A stretch of DNA of 35,088 nucleotides from Dehalococcoidia bacterium (GTDB lineage: Bacteria; Chloroflexota; Dehalococcoidia; UBA2979): positions 1 to 35,088 of the forward strand of contig JAKUNM010000010.1 of assembly GCA_022451865.1 (NCBI GenBank), given 5' to 3'. Below are positions 1-11,215 of the stretch, piece by piece. Every line of letters starts with the position of its first letter. Positions within the stretch are counted from its first letter, which is position 1. The notes under the pieces are model-generated. The model worked only from the letters and a program-made list of their open reading frames with translations. It did not search any database and was not told the origin of the DNA. The translations under genes and the position numbers were made by a program.

Positions 1-1
1 T

Positions 2-262
2 ATGGATCTTACAATTCGCCTTTTACTTGTCATGGGAGCAGTTTTTCAAGTTCCAATTATAGTGATGGGATTAGCAAAATTTGGTGTTGTAAGTGCAAAA
101 AAATTAGCAGGATGGTGGCGTCTAGCCTTAGTGATATCCTTTGCTATATCAGCTATAGTCACCCCCACTCCAGATCCAATAACACAAACCTTAGTAGGCG
201 GCCCAATTTTCATACTCTATCTTGTCGGAATCGGCCTTGCATGGTTAGTAAAGCGCGATTGA
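2..262 (+). CDS. tatC: Sec-independent protein translocase TatC, C-terminal part (5' truncated by window start)
   Basis: Translation has TatC-like C-terminal TM segments (LLLVMGAVFQVPIIVMGLAKFGVVS...ALVISFAISAIVTPTPDPITQ...GPIFILYLVGI). The first Met is probably internal. Confidence 0.85.
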   Translation: MDLTIRLLLVMGAVFQVPIIVMGLAKFGVVSAKKLAGWWRLALVISFAISAIVTPTPDPITQTLVGGPIFILYLVGIGLAWLVKRD

Positions 263-391
263 TAACTGGTCAAACATAGTCAAAAAGAGTTTTACATGTT
301 AGCCTCCGAGATAACGACTGCTATTCATACTAAGCAGATTCAATATTAAAATTGCTGGCAAAAAGTGCCATAGAAAGATTCATTTTTTACT

Positions 392-1012
392 GTGATAACC
401 GAAAATTGGAACCAAATACCAATTGGTGCTCCAGAGGATTTACATCCATTCTATAGAATAGAACAACCGTTCACCGATTTATATAAAAGAATAGCTGATT
501 GCCCAGCATGTGAGTTAGCACGGTTTCGTTCAAAGACTGTCCCCGGTTCAGGACCAAGTACATCAAAATTAATGCTAATTGGTGAGGGGCCAGGACAAAG
601 AGAGGATGAATTAGGGCTACCTTTTGTAGGAAGGTCTGGTAAATTTTTAGAAAAAATGCTTCTCAGCATTGGACTATCAAGACATGATGTCTACATCACT
701 AATGTTGTGAAGTGCAGGCCACCTGCTAATCGAGATCCTCTCACTCAAGAAATAAGTGCATGCGATAATTTTCTACAAGAACAAATTGCAATAGTTAATC
801 CAACTGTTATAGCTACATTGGGACGTTTCTCTATGTCAATTTGGTTTCCAAATGAAAAAATTAGTCAGATCCATGGTGAGGTCAAAAAAATTGATGGAAG
901 ATTGATCATACCTATGTATCACCCTGCAGCAGCATTAAGAAATGGAAGTTTAAGAAAAACAATCCAAGATGACTTCTTGAAAATCAAAGAAACTTTAAAT
1001 GAAACGAAATAA
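392..1012 (+). CDS. Family 4-type uracil-DNA glycosylase (Fe-S)
   Basis: GTG start. Motifs GEGPGQREDELGLPFVGRSGKFL, YITNVVKCRPPANRDPL and MYHPAA, with four Cys (CPAC, KCRPP, ACDNF) matching the 4Fe-4S pattern. Confidence 0.92.
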   Translation: MITENWNQIPIGAPEDLHPFYRIEQPFTDLYKRIADCPACELARFRSKTVPGSGPSTSKLMLIGEGPGQREDELGLPFVGRSGKFLEKMLLSIGLSRHDVYITNVVKCRPPANRDPLTQEISACDNFLQEQIAIVNPTVIATLGRFSMSIWFPNEKISQIHGEVKKIDGRLIIPMYHPAAALRNGSLRKTIQDDFLKIKETLNETK

Positions 1013-1029
1013 AGGAGACAACGGTAAAC

Positions 1030-2691
1030 ATGTCCACATCTTCTAGCACATTAAGGGTAATTCCTCTAGGTGGCTTAGGCAATATTGGTAGGAACATGAT
1101 GCTATATGAAGTAAACGGTGAGAGCATCGCTGTCGACTGCGGACTTATGTTCCCTGAAGATGAACATTTAGGTGTAGATATCATCATTCCTGATTTCAGT
1201 TATCTAAGAACTACAAAAAATAGATTAAGGGCCCTTTTTCTAACTCATGGCCATGAAGATCACATTGGAGCAGCGGCTTATTTACTAAAAGAATTTAACA
1301 TCCCTGTATACTCCACAAAATTAACCAGAGGATTGCTGCAAGTTAAACTTCAAGATCATCATTTGGCAAATGAGATTGATGTTCAGACATTAGATCCAGG
1401 TAGCAATGTCGATATCGGTAATTTTAATGTCGAATTCTTTCAGGTATCACATTCCATACCTGATTCTGCAGGATTAATTATCAGAACTGATGCAGGTACT
1501 GTAGTCCATACAGGAGATTTCAAAATCGACCACACTCCTATTATGGAACAACACACAGACCTTAATAGATTGGCAGAGGTTGGGAATGAAGGCGTAGCAT
1601 TATTATGTGCAGATTCTACATATGCTGAAATCGAGGGATATACACCATCAGAAACATTAGTAGCAGATAGATTAGAAAATGCTATTGCTAACGCTTCCGG
1701 CCGAATAATTATGACTACTTTTGCATCATTGATTTCGAGAATTCAAATAGTTATCGATGCAGCGATTAAATTCGATAAAAGAATTTTTGTTACTGGACGC
1801 TCAATGGAAAAAAATATCCAAATTTCACGTGATCTAGGATATATTTCTGCGCCAGATCAGGTTTTTATGTCACGTAAAGAAATGCGAGCATTCCCTTCAC
1901 ATAAAACTATTATCATCTGTACAGGCTCACAAGGAGAACCGAATGCTGCCCTGTCAAGAATTGCTCGTGGAAATCATCAATATATAGAAATTCAAGAAGG
2001 AGACACAGTAATTCTCTCCTCAAACCCGGTACCTGGAAATGAGAAATCTGTCTCAAAAAACATTAATCTATTATTCGAAGCTGGTGCTGATGTAATTTAC
2101 AACCAAATTGATAATGTACATGTACGAGGACATGCAGCAAAAGAAGAATTAAAGATCATACAGCGGATTATCCAACCTCAAAATTTTGTACCCATCCATG
2201 GAGAATTTAGGCATTTAGTACATCATGCTCAACTAGCAATCAATTTAGGGATGGATCCTGAAAATGTGTTCGTATTAGAAGACGGAGATGTACTTGAAAT
2301 TAATGAGGATTACTCTGAAATATCTGAACATGTTCCTACAAATTATATATATATAGACCAGCACGGTAACAGTGAGATCAATGAAAACATTATTCATGAA
2401 AGGCAAGAATTAGCTGATAACGGGGTATTAATGGTTACCTTTTTCTTCAATACCAACACAAATAGTTTTGAGATTCCCATATCAATTTCGTCATATGGTT
2501 TCATTCCACTCGAAAATAAAATTGAAATTTATGAAAACATCAAAACATTTTCAAAAACTCTCCTCGACGATGCAAAAAACACAAATATCCAACAAACACA
2601 AGTAAGCATTGAAAAAAAACTTTCACAGTATTTATTTAAACTCACTCGTAGGAAACCTATAGTTCGCGCTAAAATTCTTACACAGTATTAA
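1030..2691 (+). CDS. rnj: Ribonuclease J (metallo-beta-lactamase/beta-CASP)
   Basis: GGLGNIGRNMMLYE, LTHGHEDHIGAA, HTGDFKID, CTGSQGEP, HVRGHAAKEELK, PIHGEFRHL; RBS aaaggaga upstream. Confidence 0.95.
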   Translation: MSTSSSTLRVIPLGGLGNIGRNMMLYEVNGESIAVDCGLMFPEDEHLGVDIIIPDFSYLRTTKNRLRALFLTHGHEDHIGAAAYLLKEFNIPVYSTKLTRGLLQVKLQDHHLANEIDVQTLDPGSNVDIGNFNVEFFQVSHSIPDSAGLIIRTDAGTVVHTGDFKIDHTPIMEQHTDLNRLAEVGNEGVALLCADSTYAEIEGYTPSETLVADRLENAIANASGRIIMTTFASLISRIQIVIDAAIKFDKRIFVTGRSMEKNIQISRDLGYISAPDQVFMSRKEMRAFPSHKTIIICTGSQGEPNAALSRIARGNHQYIEIQEGDTVILSSNPVPGNEKSVSKNINLLFEAGADVIYNQIDNVHVRGHAAKEELKIIQRIIQPQNFVPIHGEFRHLVHHAQLAINLGMDPENVFVLEDGDVLEINEDYSEISEHVPTNYIYIDQHGNSEINENIIHERQELADNGVLMVTFFFNTNTNSFEIPISISSYGFIPLENKIEIYENIKTFSKTLLDDAKNTNIQQTQVSIEKKLSQYLFKLTRRKPIVRAKILTQY

Positions 2692-2743
2692 GCACTACTC
2701 GAGCATATATTCTCAATTTGAGGTCCGTTACGAGGAGAGCAAA

Positions 2744-5227
2744 ATGTCTCGATCAACAAGAAAAAAACAATCGAAAAAAAATATCAATAATTTATTTAAA
2801 AATACATCTTCAATTGTTCGCCCTGAGCTAATTGGAACGATATTCGTCGTAGTTGCTGCCGCCTCAATTCCATTTCTTATTCCACTCGCAGGACTAATTG
2901 CCGATGCACGAGATGAATTAATTCGGCTTTTTGGTTTGCACACATTTACTTTGGTTCTGATCATGGCCAGTATAGGTATCATCTTAGCATTTCGAAAAAA
3001 TGCATTACTCGTCGAACGCAGAAGACATTTAGTGGGATTATCGTTCGTATTACTGTTCCTATCAGGAATCTTAGGATATTGGTATCCAGATAGATTAATT
3101 GGAACAACAGACCTTTCTATATTTTCTGCCGGTGGCAAATTAGGACGCTCACTAACTAATTGGCCTGAAGGGATCTTAATTTGGGTCAGTTCTGGAATCT
3201 TTGGATTTATTTTACTTTGGCCCCATAGTGCATTAGAGATATCAAAAATACCGCCAAAACTATTTGTTCAAGGACTTAGTGCACTTTGGGCGAAAAGAAT
3301 TGATAAATATGTAATACATGTACTAGCTTTGGCTTCTACAATCACTTTTAAGAATATTAAATCACAAATTTTTGACCGTTTCATACCTACTGTCAAAAAT
3401 GAAAAAACTTCAACAGATTCAGATTTTATAACACAAATTGCAGGTCCAAAAACTCCCGAACTAACCCAAAAAAATGAAGTCAATATTGACGAAATGAGTG
3501 AAACACCTATTGAAGAGGATACAGAAATTGAAAAACGACCTGCAGCACAACTTTCTATGGATATGCAAACACCTGCTGATGAAGTACGTCATTCAGATGA
3601 TGGATGGCAACTACCTCCGATAAATGTACTCGCAGAACCATCAGGAAGTGAGTTGGGAACTGTTGATAACGATGCGAGAGCAGATTTAATAATAAAAACA
3701 CTTGCATCTTTTGGCGTTGATGCCACTGTAGTCCAAATTAATCAAGGTCCAACTGTTACTCAATTTGGCGTAGAACCAGGATGGGATATTAAAACCAAAC
3801 TTGTTACTGAAAGAGATGCTTCAGGAGAGATTATTCATGATGATACAGGTGCACCAATACAAAAAGTAACAGAAGTATCCAGAACACGAATCAGGGTTAA
3901 TCGAATTACAGCACTTCAAAATGATCTTGCATTGGCTCTAGCTGCTCCAGCCTTACGAATCGAAGCACCAGTCCCAGGCAAACCTATGGTAGGCATTGAA
4001 GTCCCTAATAGCCAAACTGCCACTGTAACGATGCGAGGATTAGTAGAAACTCCTGAGTATCAATCAGCATTAAAAAAGATGGCGTTACCTATTGCTTTGG
4101 GTGCTGGAGTATCTGGAAGCTCTGTACTAGCAGATTTATCTGGGATGCCTCATCTTCTTATAGCAGGAGCAACAGGGGCAGGGAAATCAGTATGCCTGAA
4201 TTCAATTATCAGCGGTCTGCTTATGCAGCGTTCACCTGAAGAACTACGCTTCGTAATGATAGATCCAAAAAGAGTTGAGCTGGCAGATTTTTCAGAAATT
4301 CCACACTTAGCATTTTCAAGAATTATAGTTGAAATGGATGAAGTAGTCGGCACATTACAAGCAGTAATCAACGAAATGGAATCACGTTATCAAAAATTTG
4401 CACGTGTGGGTGTAAGAAATATCTCTTCTTACAATGAGAAAAATTTGGGAAACACTTCAATGCCATATTGGGTAGTGATAATAGATGAATTAGCAGACCT
4501 AATGATTGCAGCACCTTATCAAGTTGAACAACAGCTTGTCCGTCTTGCACAACTCGCACGAGCAACAGGCATACATCTCATAGTAGCCACTCAACGGCCA
4601 TCTGTTGATGTCATTACTGGATTGATAAAAGCTAACTTCCCTACCAGAATTGCTTTTGCGGTAGCTTCATCAATTGATTCACGAACAGTACTTGATCAAG
4701 GAGGAGCTGAGAAAATGCTTGGAAAAGGAGACATGCTTTATGTACCACCTAACGATCAAAAACCTAAAAGAGTCCAGGGTGTTTATGTTAGTGACAATGA
4801 AATAAAATCACTTGTGGACTTTTGGACAGCTGATAGGTTTTCTAACTTAAAGCCTGAAAATTATGATCAATTACTAAAGGAGGCAAAAGAAATAAATCCG
4901 CACGTTGATGTTAGTTCATCATCGAATTCAGATCCAATGCTCCTAGAAGCAATCGATATAGCAAATAATCAAGAAACAATCTCGACTTCATTACTCCAAA
5001 GAAGGTTACGCATCGGATATCCAAGAGCGGCAAGAATAATGGATAGCCTTGAAGAGCAAGGAATTGTTGATGCAGGTGATGGCAGTAATGCCAGAAAAGT
5101 TATTTCACATTCAGATATACAACAAACAGAACATTCAGATAATGATGAAGAAGATCTTTCAAATTCAATCTCAGAACTTGCAGAAAAAAACCGTCTGGAA
5201 TTCCCAAAACCGTTCGATCAAGATTAA
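2744..5227 (+). CDS. ftsK: DNA translocase FtsK/SpoIIIE
   Basis: N-terminal TM segments, Walker A AGATGAGKSV, VVIIDELADLM, ATQRPSVDVITGLIKANFPTRIAF, C-terminal gamma winged-helix domain (LLQRRLRIGYPRAARIMDSLEEQGIV). Confidence 0.96.
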   Translation: MSRSTRKKQSKKNINNLFKNTSSIVRPELIGTIFVVVAAASIPFLIPLAGLIADARDELIRLFGLHTFTLVLIMASIGIILAFRKNALLVERRRHLVGLSFVLLFLSGILGYWYPDRLIGTTDLSIFSAGGKLGRSLTNWPEGILIWVSSGIFGFILLWPHSALEISKIPPKLFVQGLSALWAKRIDKYVIHVLALASTITFKNIKSQIFDRFIPTVKNEKTSTDSDFITQIAGPKTPELTQKNEVNIDEMSETPIEEDTEIEKRPAAQLSMDMQTPADEVRHSDDGWQLPPINVLAEPSGSELGTVDNDARADLIIKTLASFGVDATVVQINQGPTVTQFGVEPGWDIKTKLVTERDASGEIIHDDTGAPIQKVTEVSRTRIRVNRITALQNDLALALAAPALRIEAPVPGKPMVGIEVPNSQTATVTMRGLVETPEYQSALKKMALPIALGAGVSGSSVLADLSGMPHLLIAGATGAGKSVCLNSIISGLLMQRSPEELRFVMIDPKRVELADFSEIPHLAFSRIIVEMDEVVGTLQAVINEMESRYQKFARVGVRNISSYNEKNLGNTSMPYWVVIIDELADLMIAAPYQVEQQLVRLAQLARATGIHLIVATQRPSVDVITGLIKANFPTRIAFAVASSIDSRTVLDQGGAEKMLGKGDMLYVPPNDQKPKRVQGVYVSDNEIKSLVDFWTADRFSNLKPENYDQLLKEAKEINPHVDVSSSSNSDPMLLEAIDIANNQETISTSLLQRRLRIGYPRAARIMDSLEEQGIVDAGDGSNARKVISHSDIQQTEHSDNDEEDLSNSISELAEKNRLEFPKPFDQD

Positions 5228-5239
5228 TATCTTAGGAAA

Positions 5240-7303
5240 TTATACTCGTGATCTTTTAGAAGACTGTTTTGTATCTTTCCGCATAGAAGAAAGTAAACTT
5301 AATCCTTGAAGTGAATCACTATCTGAAAGATCTCTGCGTAAATCTACTATTTGATCTCTGAGTATTGCTGCACGTTCAAAATCCAACTCTTTAGCAACTT
5401 TTCTCATTTGATTTTCGAGGTCATTAATAACACGTATTGCTTCATCTTTTGGTATATCAACGATCGAAATCGCATCTTTCTCACTATCAATAGCGAATGT
5501 TTGACGTAAATCATCATTGATATCACGTAAAGCCTTTTCGATACCTTGAGGAGTAATACCATGTTCTTGATTATGTTCATCTTGTATTAAGCGGCGCCGA
5601 TTAGTTTCATCAATGGCTGTTTGCATTGACTTTGTTACTACATCAGCATACATAATTATATTTCCTTTTGGATGGCGAGCTGCACGGCCTATAGTTTGAA
5701 TTAGTGCACCACTAGATCTTAAATAGCCTTCTTTATCTGCATCTAAAATGCAAATCAAAGAAACTTCTGGCAAATCTAAACCTTCGCGTAATAAATTTAT
5801 ACCAACTACAACATCATAAATCCCTGATCTTAAATCACGTAAAATTTCAATCCTTTCCAAAGTATCCACTTCAGAATGCAAATAGGTAGATTTGATACCC
5901 ATTTCTTGTAGATATTCATTAAGTTCTTCTGACATTTTCTTAGTAAGTGTAGTGATAAGGCAACGTTCGTTTTTTTTCTTACGCAGATTTATTTCACTTA
6001 ATAAATTATCAATTTGCCCGCTTGTCGGACGAACTTCAACTGTTGGGTCCAAGATTCCAGTTGGCCTAATGACCTGTTGAACTATATGTGATGAAACTGA
6101 AAATTCATATGGTCCAGGGGTAGCAGAGACAAATACAACTTGATTAATTCTATTTTGAAATTCATCAAAATTAAGAGGTCGGTTATCCAGAGCGGAAGGC
6201 AAGCGAAAGCCATGTTCAACTAATGTCCTCTTACGTGACATATCACCTTCATACATCCCGCGAGCTTGAGGTACTGACATATGAGATTCATCAATGACAA
6301 TCAACCAATCATCAGGAAAATAATCGAGCAACGTCCATGGTGTCGATCCAGGCTCACGTCCTGATAAATGACGTGAATAATTTTCAATTCCTGAACAATA
6401 TCCTGTTTCCTTAATTGTTTCTATATCATAACGTGTACGTTCTTCTAGTCTTTGAGCTTCAAGTAATTTGCCTCGGTCCTGAAATTTTTTTGCTTCGACG
6501 CTTAATTCGGTTTCTATAGATAATATTGCCTCCTGTAAACGTTCTTTTGAAGTAACAAAATGTTTTGCAGGATAAATAGATGTATCCTCAAATTCATTTA
6601 ATATTTCACCGCTCAATGGGTCGAGGGTTAAGATTTTTTCAATTTCATCTCCAAAAAAATCAACTCGAATAGCTAGATCATCATACGAAGGAAATATTGT
6701 TAATGAATCACCACGCACTCTAAAAGTTCCACGTAATGTATTCATATCATTCCGCGTATATTGCATTTCAACAAGCTGTCTTATCAAAGATGTACGGTTA
6801 ACATGCCTTCCTTTGAAAAGATTTAAAACAAAAGATTGATATTCACCCGGTTCACCTAAACCGTATATACAGGAGATAGAAGCAACAATAATGACATCCT
6901 GTCTTTCAAATAGTGCACGAGTTGCTGCATGACGCATTTTATCAATTTCATCATTAATATCTGCGTCTTTAGCAATATATGTATCTGTTCGAGGGATATA
7001 GGCTTCAGGTTGATAGTAGTCATAGTAAGAAACAAAATATTCGACAGCATTACTAGGGAAGAAATCTCTGAATTCTGCAACTAATTGCGCAGCTAACGTT
7101 CTATTAGGAGCTAATACAAGAGTAGGTTTTTGATAATTTTCAATTACATTTGCAATAGTAAATGTTTTCCCAGTACCTGTTGCTCCCAGTAATGTCATTG
7201 CAGATACATCATTATTTAATGCTCCAGTTATTTCCGTAACTGCCTGATTTTGATCACCCATCAACTTAAAATCACTAATAATTGAGAATTTATTATTCGA
7301 CAT
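5240..7303 (-). CDS. uvrB: Excinuclease ABC subunit B
   Basis: [55 protein letters not shown]-terminal UvrB/UvrC motif. Confidence 0.98.
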   Translation of the reverse strand: MSNNKFSIISDFKLMGDQNQAVTEITGALNNDVSAMTLLGATGTGKTFTIANVIENYQKPTLVLAPNRTLAAQLVAEFRDFFPSNAVEYFVSYYDYYQPEAYIPRTDTYIAKDADINDEIDKMRHAATRALFERQDVIIVASISCIYGLGEPGEYQSFVLNLFKGRHVNRTSLIRQLVEMQYTRNDMNTLRGTFRVRGDSLTIFPSYDDLAIRVDFFGDEIEKILTLDPLSGEILNEFEDTSIYPAKHFVTSKERLQEAILSIETELSVEAKKFQDRGKLLEAQRLEERTRYDIETIKETGYCSGIENYSRHLSGREPGSTPWTLLDYFPDDWLIVIDESHMSVPQARGMYEGDMSRKRTLVEHGFRLPSALDNRPLNFDEFQNRINQVVFVSATPGPYEFSVSSHIVQQVIRPTGILDPTVEVRPTSGQIDNLLSEINLRKKKNERCLITTLTKKMSEELNEYLQEMGIKSTYLHSEVDTLERIEILRDLRSGIYDVVVGINLLREGLDLPEVSLICILDADKEGYLRSSGALIQTIGRAARHPKGNIIMYADVVTKSMQTAIDETNRRRLIQDEHNQEHGITPQGIEKALRDINDDLRQTFAIDSEKDAISIVDIPKDEAIRVINDLENQMRKVAKELDFERAAILRDQIVDLRRDLSDSDSLQGLSLLSSMRKDTKQSSKRSRV

Positions 7304-7318
7304 TATAGATCTCCATGG

Positions 7319-7948
7319 CTAAGCAGGAGCTTGGTTTTCCAATATATACACCAAAAGTTCTTCTAAATTGTTTAATTCTGTACCACTTCGTACAGCGGAC
7401 ATTACTAATTGTTCTGATTCTCGATGGGAGTATTGTAACGTCCTCAAGGCTTCTACAGCATCTTCCACAAGCTGGTTTGTAATTAATGCATTAGGTATAT
7501 CAACTCTCTCCTGGGTATGGATTTGAGCTTCTTCGACTAATTTGCCCTGTAAATTTGCTATCAAAGTTTGTGATAATCTTTCTCCAACTCCAGGTAATTG
7601 TCGAAGTGCTTGATGATCTCCCGACTCAATCCATTGTGCAATTTCATTAATAGGAAAAGTCAATGCGCGGACAGCTTTCACAGGACCAAAATCAGGAACA
7701 TCTATTATCTTTCGAAAAAATTCGCGCTCAGCAAAAGATGGAAATCCTATTAAAAGTGGTGTTGGTTGTCTTTCTGTAACATGATAATAAGTAAATAAAT
7801 TTAATTCTTCATCAATATTATTTTCTGCAATCCATGCCTGCGCAAAAGCAGGGATGAACACCTCGTATGACAAACCAGCTGATTCTATCCAGGCAACTGA
7901 AGATTCAACATTCCACCTTACTAAATGGCCTTTAATACCTACTATCAT
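7319..7948 (-). CDS. ruvA: Holliday junction branch migration protein RuvA
   Basis: OB-fold N-terminus (MIVGIKGHLVRW...), HhH region LPGVGERLSQTLIANL, C-terminal domain III; start overlaps ruvC stop by 4 nt. Confidence 0.88.
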   Translation of the reverse strand: MIVGIKGHLVRWNVESSVAWIESAGLSYEVFIPAFAQAWIAENNIDEELNLFTYYHVTERQPTPLLIGFPSFAEREFFRKIIDVPDFGPVKAVRALTFPINEIAQWIESGDHQALRQLPGVGERLSQTLIANLQGKLVEEAQIHTQERVDIPNALITNQLVEDAVEALRTLQYSHRESEQLVMSAVRSGTELNNLEELLVYILENQAPA

Positions 7949-8466
7949 TCTCTAACCATCGCTAACTCCAAATTAGCATCAGCAAATCTAGTCAATGCAA
8001 CTGCAAAAGCATCACTAACATCAAAAGATTTAACAGCCTCGGAAATCTCTAATTGCATAAAAACCATTTGTTGTACTTGCTCTTTTGTAGCATTCCCAAA
8101 ACCGGCAACAGCTTCTTTTATTGATTTTGGAGCAAATTCATAAACAGGTAATGAAAAATCCGCAGCTGCAATCATTGCAGCTGCACGAGCTTCCCCTATT
8201 GCCATTGCAGAACGGACATTTTTAGCAACGAATTGTTGTTCAACTGCTACTTCAGTTGGTGAATATTCTTTAATTATAGATCGGATTTGTAATGCAATTT
8301 TTCCTAAACGAGCAGAACGAGTCTCTTTTGTTGTTGTCTTTATCTGACCAGAACCGATAGCGGTCAGTGATTGTCCATGCACATGAATAATCCCCCAGCC
8401 TGTAACAGCAAGACCAGGATCAATTCCTAATATTATAATTTCAGCTGGAGAAAATTTATTATCCAC
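7945..8466 (-). CDS. ruvC: Crossover junction endodeoxyribonuclease RuvC
   Basis: ILGIDPGLAVTGWGII, VAVEQQFVAKNVRSAMAIGEARA, KEAVAGFGNATKEQV, DVSDAFAVALT. Confidence 0.95.
   Translation of the reverse strand: MDNKFSPAEIIILGIDPGLAVTGWGIIHVHGQSLTAIGSGQIKTTTKETRSARLGKIALQIRSIIKEYSPTEVAVEQQFVAKNVRSAMAIGEARAAAMIAAADFSLPVYEFAPKSIKEAVAGFGNATKEQVQQMVFMQLEISEAVKSFDVSDAFAVALTRFADANLELAMVRE
8162..8184. repeat. Perfect palindrome gcagctgcaat-c-attgcagctgc (11+1+11) inside ruvC
   Basis: Read directly; encodes an Ala-rich stretch (ARAAAMIAAADF). Confidence 0.9.
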
Positions 8467-8480
8467 GAAACTCCATAAAA

Positions 8481-9233
8481 TTATTCATTCACAGCAGCAA
8501 TGACTGAATCAGAAAATCCGACGTTAGAATGTACTTTAGAAACGTCATCGAGTTCATCAAGTTTCTCTAACATACGTAAAGTTACAATTGCTGATTGATC
8601 ATCTAATTCAACAGTATTTTGTGGCATTTTGATAATATCGGCAGATTCGATTACATAGCCAGCATTACTCAATGCCAATCTAACTTGCTCAATTAAAGCT
8701 GGATCTGTAACAACTTCTACTGACAAGCCATCTTCAGAAACTTCAATTTCATCAGCACCAGCTTCGATTGCTTCCAGTTGTATCTCATCCACATCAGTTC
8801 CTAAAGCATTAACATTAATCAATCCTTTTAGATCAAATTGCCACGCCACTGAGCCATTTTCGGCTAAATTACCACCACTCCGACTAAATACCAAACGAAC
8901 CTCAGCAACTGTTCGATTTTTGTTGTCAGTAACTGTATCTACTAAAATAGCTGTCCCTCCAGGGCCATATCCTTCATATGTAATTTCCTCAAGTTGATCA
9001 GCACCATTATCGCCTGAGCCCTTTTGAACAGCACGGTCAATATTGACATTAGGCATGTTGGAATCTCGAGCTTTTTGAATTGCAAGACGTAAAGCAGAAT
9101 TCATATCGGGATCATTACCAGTTCGTGCAGCCATTGTTATATCTCTAGCAAGTTTTGTAAATAGTTGACTACGCTTCGAATCTGTAGCAGCTTTTTTATG
9201 CTTGATTGAAGACCATTTAGAGTGACCAGACAT
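8481..9233 (-). CDS. yebC: YebC/PmpR family protein
   Basis: MSGHSKWSSIKHKKAATDSKRSQLFTKLARDI...YEGYGPGGTAILVDTVTDNKNRT. Confidence 0.97.
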   Translation of the reverse strand: MSGHSKWSSIKHKKAATDSKRSQLFTKLARDITMAARTGNDPDMNSALRLAIQKARDSNMPNVNIDRAVQKGSGDNGADQLEEITYEGYGPGGTAILVDTVTDNKNRTVAEVRLVFSRSGGNLAENGSVAWQFDLKGLINVNALGTDVDEIQLEAIEAGADEIEVSEDGLSVEVVTDPALIEQVRLALSNAGYVIESADIIKMPQNTVELDDQSAIVTLRMLEKLDELDDVSKVHSNVGFSDSVIAAVNE

Positions 9234-9304
9234 TTCAACCCCTACAATGTAATAATTAATAGAACAATTCTATGCTAACAAGAAAAAAGACCTTTAGTCA
9301 TTGT

Positions 9305-10141
9305 TTATTGCAATAACACATTATCAATTAAATGGGTTTTACCGATATGTACAGCTAATGAAAGTAATGTCGGAGAACTGATTTCTCCTGAAATCTCCTC
9401 CAGCGTTTGGTGATCGGATAGTGATACATAATCAATTGATATCAAAGATGATTTTTTAAGTTCTTGAATAACTATGTTTCGCACAATATCTGAATTTCTT
9501 TCACCAAGTTCATAACAAACTTTTGCTTTAAGTAGTCCTTGGTACAAAAATGTTGCATCGTGACGTTCAGCTACACTTAAATATTTGTTTCGCGACGATA
9601 ATGCAAGACCTTCACTATCTCGGATAGTTGGAGACGAGACAATTTCAATAGGAAAATTTAAATCTTTCACCATTTTTTGAATAACACGAAGTTGTTGCGC
9701 ATCTTTTTCACCAAAGTATGCTCTATCGGGTTGAATAATATTAAACATTTTTGAAACAATTGTAGTAACGCCGTCAAAATGTCCGGGGCGTCGAGAACCT
9801 TCTAATAATTTTGTTATTTTGCCTAATTTAATAACTGAATCAAAATCAGAAGGATATATCTCAGTTGTTGTTGGAATCAATAAGATATTAACACCACGTT
9901 GTTCTAACAAAGAAACATCTTCTTTCTCTTCTGCGGGATAGATATTAAGATCTTCATTTGGACCAAATTGTTTTGGATTAAGAAATAGCCAAGAGACAAT
10001 TGTTTCACAGTCTTTTTTTGCTGCATCAACCAATGAAAGATGTCCTTCATGCACTCCACCCAAAGTAGGTACAAGTCCTATAGGATGTTGAAGGTGAGTA
10101 TATAATTCACGGTATGACTCAATTGTGCGAACTATTTCCAC
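9305..10141 (-). CDS. panC: Pantothenate synthetase (pantoate--beta-alanine ligase)
   Basis: VPTLGGVHEGHLSLV, FLNPKQFGPNEDLNIYP, RPGHFDGVTTIVSKMFNI, YFGEKDAQQLRVI, LALSSRNKYL. Confidence 0.96.
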   Translation of the reverse strand: MEIVRTIESYRELYTHLQHPIGLVPTLGGVHEGHLSLVDAAKKDCETIVSWLFLNPKQFGPNEDLNIYPAEEKEDVSLLEQRGVNILLIPTTTEIYPSDFDSVIKLGKITKLLEGSRRPGHFDGVTTIVSKMFNIIQPDRAYFGEKDAQQLRVIQKMVKDLNFPIEIVSSPTIRDSEGLALSSRNKYLSVAERHDATFLYQGLLKAKVCYELGERNSDIVRNIVIQELKKSSLISIDYVSLSDHQTLEEISGEISSPTLLSLAVHIGKTHLIDNVLLQ

Positions 10142-10153
10142 TTGTATACCAAT

Positions 10154-11098
10154 TCAAGAATTAAATACGTCTGTGACTTCTGAAGCTTTTGCAATGAGTT
10201 GATAGTCCTGCTCAGCTAAAATCCTTGCAACAGTGCTTAAATTCTCATCCAAAACAGGTAATTGTGATCGAATTAAATCTAACGCATGATCATCCATATA
10301 AAAAGATTCTTTCGCTGAAGGAAAAATTCTATTTTCGACTTGATTTCTATACTCCAACAGTGCAATAAGAATATCTTCACCAACATCATGAAATTTTTTA
10401 GCATGCTTAGGTTGAAAATTTTTAAATAAACCGAGAATGTCATGTAAAACTTGCACTTGCCCACTACAGAATGGACCTGCACCAATACCAATTGTTGGAA
10501 CAGAAATGCGTTGAGTAATCATATGTGAGAGAGCCGTTGGAATTAGCTCAAGTACAACTGCATAGGCACCAGCAGAAACGATATCTTTCGCATCAGAAAT
10601 TAAATGAACAGCATCTCTTGGAGTTTTTCCTTGTACTTTAAACCCACCTATCTGGTTCACAGACTGTGGCGTCAATCCAATATGTCCCATTACAGGTATG
10701 CCAGCCTCAACTAAATGCTGAATAGTTTCAGCCGATCTCGAACCACCTTCAAGCTTTACAGAATCACATCCTGTTTCTTGAAGTATTCGAGAGGCATTTT
10801 TTACTGCATCTTGCCATCCAGATTGATACGAACCAAACGGCATATCAACAACTACATGAGATGCCCCAGAACCTCGAACAACTGCCTTAGCATGATGAAT
10901 CATATCATCGATAGTGACAGGAATTGTAGAGTCATATCCCAAAACAACCATACCAAGCGTATCACCAACAAGAAGTACAGGAATTTCTGCCTTTGATGCG
11001 AAACATGCAGAAGGATAGTCGTAAGCAGTAATCATAGTTATAGGTGAACCATGATCTCGCATAGATTGAATGTCAGTAACAGTGATCTTCTTAGTCAT
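10154..11098 (-). CDS. panB: 3-methyl-2-oxobutanoate hydroxymethyltransferase
   Basis: MITAYDYPSA, VGDTLGMVVLGYDSTIPVTIDDMIHHAKAV, GHIGLTPQSVNQIGGFKVQG, GIGAGPFCSGQVQVLHDILGL. Confidence 0.97.
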   Translation of the reverse strand: MTKKITVTDIQSMRDHGSPITMITAYDYPSACFASKAEIPVLLVGDTLGMVVLGYDSTIPVTIDDMIHHAKAVVRGSGASHVVVDMPFGSYQSGWQDAVKNASRILQETGCDSVKLEGGSRSAETIQHLVEAGIPVMGHIGLTPQSVNQIGGFKVQGKTPRDAVHLISDAKDIVSAGAYAVVLELIPTALSHMITQRISVPTIGIGAGPFCSGQVQVLHDILGLFKNFQPKHAKKFHDVGEDILIALLEYRNQVENRIFPSAKESFYMDDHALDLIRSQLPVLDENLSTVARILAEQDYQLIAKASEVTDVFNS

Positions 11099-11176
11099 TG
11101 CCTCTCCGTCCCGGTCTAATAGATCCAGGCGGTATGCCTACTAAATAATGAGCAGTATCATTTACAACGACTTATA

Positions 11177-11204
11177 AGTATAAAATCTTCATAGGTGTCG
11201 TCAA
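11177..11204 (-). promoter_or_regulatory. Putative sigma70-type promoter for panB (panB-panC unit)
   Basis: On the minus strand TTGACG - 16 nt - TATACT, in the gap between the upstream peptidase stop and panB; about 80 nt upstream of ATG. Confidence 0.55.
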
Positions 11205-11215
11205 TTATATTTTTG

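Noticed and set aside
2728-3138. 136-aa antisense ORF at the ftsK 5' end
   Set aside because: Shadow of ftsK; no recognisable domain or RBS context.
5049-5309. 86-aa plus ORF overlapping ftsK end and uvrB end
   Set aside because: Out of frame with ftsK; overlaps two real genes; low-complexity Lys/Gln/Asn.
10715-10996. 93-aa plus-strand ORF opposite panB
   Set aside because: Antisense to panB; no coding-like composition.
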